Shown here one piece after another: positions 6,025-6,779 of a stretch of DNA of 6,779 bases. The translations under genes and the position numbers were made by a program. The stretch comes from Candidatus Babelota bacterium (GTDB lineage: Bacteria; Dependentiae; Babeliae; Babeliales; JABCYS01). The notes under the pieces are model-generated. The model saw nothing but the letters and a program-made list of their open reading frames with translations. It searched no databases and was not told the DNA's origin. Positions within the stretch are counted from its first letter, which is position 1. Every line of letters begins with the position of its first letter. The stretch lies in NCBI GenBank assembly GCA_013290085.1, contig JABCYS010000049.1, positions 1 to 6,779 on the forward strand. Direction: 5' to 3'.

Positions 6025-6779
6025 ATGTACCTAGCTCGAGAAAGAATACGTGCAGACCTTAAAGTACTTCTGGCACTTGTTGGAGCACTTTTAATCATTG
6101 GCCTTCTTTTCATCTACTCATCAAGTTCGGTCTATGCTTTGGAAAAGCTTGGCAGTGCAACCTACTTTGTTAAAAAGCAACTTATCGGTCTGTTTCTCGG
6201 TGTAGTCGCCATGATTATCATGCGTTTTGTTTCACTTGAGTTTATAAAAAGAGCGAGCCCGTATTTTTTTCTGGGCTCGCTTTTTTTAACGTCGCTCACC
6301 CTCATACCATCTCTTGCGGTACGAATACACGGATCAAGTCGTTGGCTCAATTTTTTTGGCTTCACGTTACAGCCAAGTGAACTTCTCAAAATTGCGCTGA
6401 TTGTTTACGTAGCCTATTTTTTAACAAAAAAGGGTCGCCAGTCCGCTTCATTTATTCATGGTTACCTTCCTTTTTTGACCATCATAGGACTTACGTGTGC
6501 CGTGCTCCTTAAACAACCGGATTTTGGGCTTACCGTTACGCTCAGCACAACGGTCTTCATGTTATTGTTTATCGCACAGTTTCGCGCAAAACATTTACTC
6601 CTTACCTTCTCACTCATCATCCCAGCACTTATAGGGCTTATTTATTTTTTCCCCTACCGCCTCAAACGTATTTTAACCTTTTTAAATCCGTGGGATGATC
6701 CGCAAGGGGCAGGTTTCCAAATTATTCAATCATTGATCGCTATCGGTTCGGGAAGTTTTTTAGGATCGGGCATTGCAAA
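6025..6779 (+). CDS. ftsW: SEDS-family peptidoglycan glycosyltransferase FtsW (3' end outside window)
   Basis: Polytopic inner-membrane protein that polymerises lipid II into septal glycan strands with a partner class B penicillin-binding protein. The frame is open from the ATG at 6025 to the right edge, 251 complete codons out of roughly 370-400 expected. Family signatures are GSSRWLNFFGFTLQPSELLKI (start near 103), LLKQPDFGLTVT (161-172), and the run RILTFLNPWDDPQGAGFQ (215-232) leading into IIQSLIAIGSGSFLGSG. Several hydrophobic helices are visible, the first at about 13-31. The catalytic aspartate of the later HTDFIF-type motif lies beyond the window. RodA is the main alternative; NPW-DP and the murD neighbour favour FtsW. 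The ribosome binding site is modest: GAGG (6017-6020) with only 4 nt to the ATG. A terminator-like hairpin lies in codons 74-88 without breaking the frame. Confidence 0.93.
   Translation, partial: MYLARERIRADLKVLLALVGALLIIGLLFIYSSSSVYALEKLGSATYFVKKQLIGLFLGVVAMIIMRFVSLEFIKRASPYFFLGSLFLTSLTLIPSLAVRIHGSSRWLNFFGFTLQPSELLKIALIVYVAYFLTKKGRQSASFIHGYLPFLTIIGLTCAVLLKQPDFGLTVTLSTTVFMLLFIAQFRAKHLLLTFSLIIPALIGLIYFFPYRLKRILTFLNPWDDPQGAGFQIIQSLIAIGSGSFLGSGIA
6246..6287 (+). terminator. Intragenic terminator-like hairpin inside ftsW
   Basis: AGCGAGCCC (6252-6260) pairs perfectly with GGGCTCGCT (6273-6281) across a 12-nt, T-rich loop. The stem can extend through a G-U pair (6251 with 6282) and five A-U pairs (6246-6250 with 6283-6287). 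The 3' arm runs straight into a T7 tract (6281-6287), the layout of an intrinsic terminator. On the minus strand the same hairpin is followed by C and then five T, so it could also act leftward. It lies in the FtsW reading frame (about residues 74-88), where the protein still reads as a normal membrane segment. The structure is plain in the sequence; whether it stops transcription is unknown. Confidence 0.6.

Noticed and set aside
6162..6389. A 75-codon open frame on the minus strand
   Set aside because: It lies fully antisense to conserved ftsW sequence and has no plausible family features.

Overview
The window looks like a piece of ordinary bacterial chromosome. It is moderately AT-rich and has dense homopolymer T/A tracts. 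It carries an isoleucyl-tRNA synthetase gene and part of a division and cell wall (dcw-type) cluster, mixed with two envelope-associated genes of unknown function. The presence of MurD and FtsW means the organism makes peptidoglycan and divides with an FtsW-type SEDS polymerase. The two unknown proteins have Sec-type N-termini, a further hydrophobic segment and Pro/Ser/Thr-rich low-complexity stretches. Together with the compact layout this would fit a host-associated Gram-negative lineage such as Candidatus Dependentiae (TM6). That placement is a guess from general character, not from a diagnostic marker, and a database search of IleRS or MurD would settle it.

Layout. Positions 1-1037 (minus strand) hold the 5' part of a gene for a secreted or membrane coiled-coil protein that runs off the left edge. 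Just upstream of it, on the same strand and 30 bp away, is ileS (1068-3890, minus), so the two are probably co-transcribed as ileS followed by the coiled-coil gene. A 95-bp divergent intergenic region (3891-3985) must hold the promoters for ileS (leftward) and murD (rightward). Rightward come murD (3986-5356), a 143-bp gap, a small membrane-anchored protein of unknown function (5500-5991), and ftsW (from 6025, running off the right edge).

How the genes fit together. IleRS charges tRNA-Ile in the cytoplasm. MurD adds D-glutamate to UDP-MurNAc-L-Ala. FtsW polymerises lipid II at the septum. murD and ftsW are neighbours in the classical dcw order, but here an unrelated small gene sits between them with its own strong ribosome binding site. 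The two unknown proteins on either side of ileS-murD share an architecture (signal-like N-terminus, hydrophobic segment, polar or coiled segment, Pro/Ser/Thr-rich stretch), although I see no clear sequence similarity.

Most noteworthy signals: (1) a very good intrinsic-terminator-like hairpin with a T7 tract lying inside the ftsW reading frame; (2) a perfect 13-bp tandem duplication that duplicates the murD start codon out of frame; (3) the unknown gene inserted between murD and ftsW; (4) the matching architecture of the two unknown envelope proteins. I found no CRISPR array, tRNA, rRNA, insertion sequence, prophage or toxin-antitoxin gene, and nothing that I can honestly call a new defence or mobile system.
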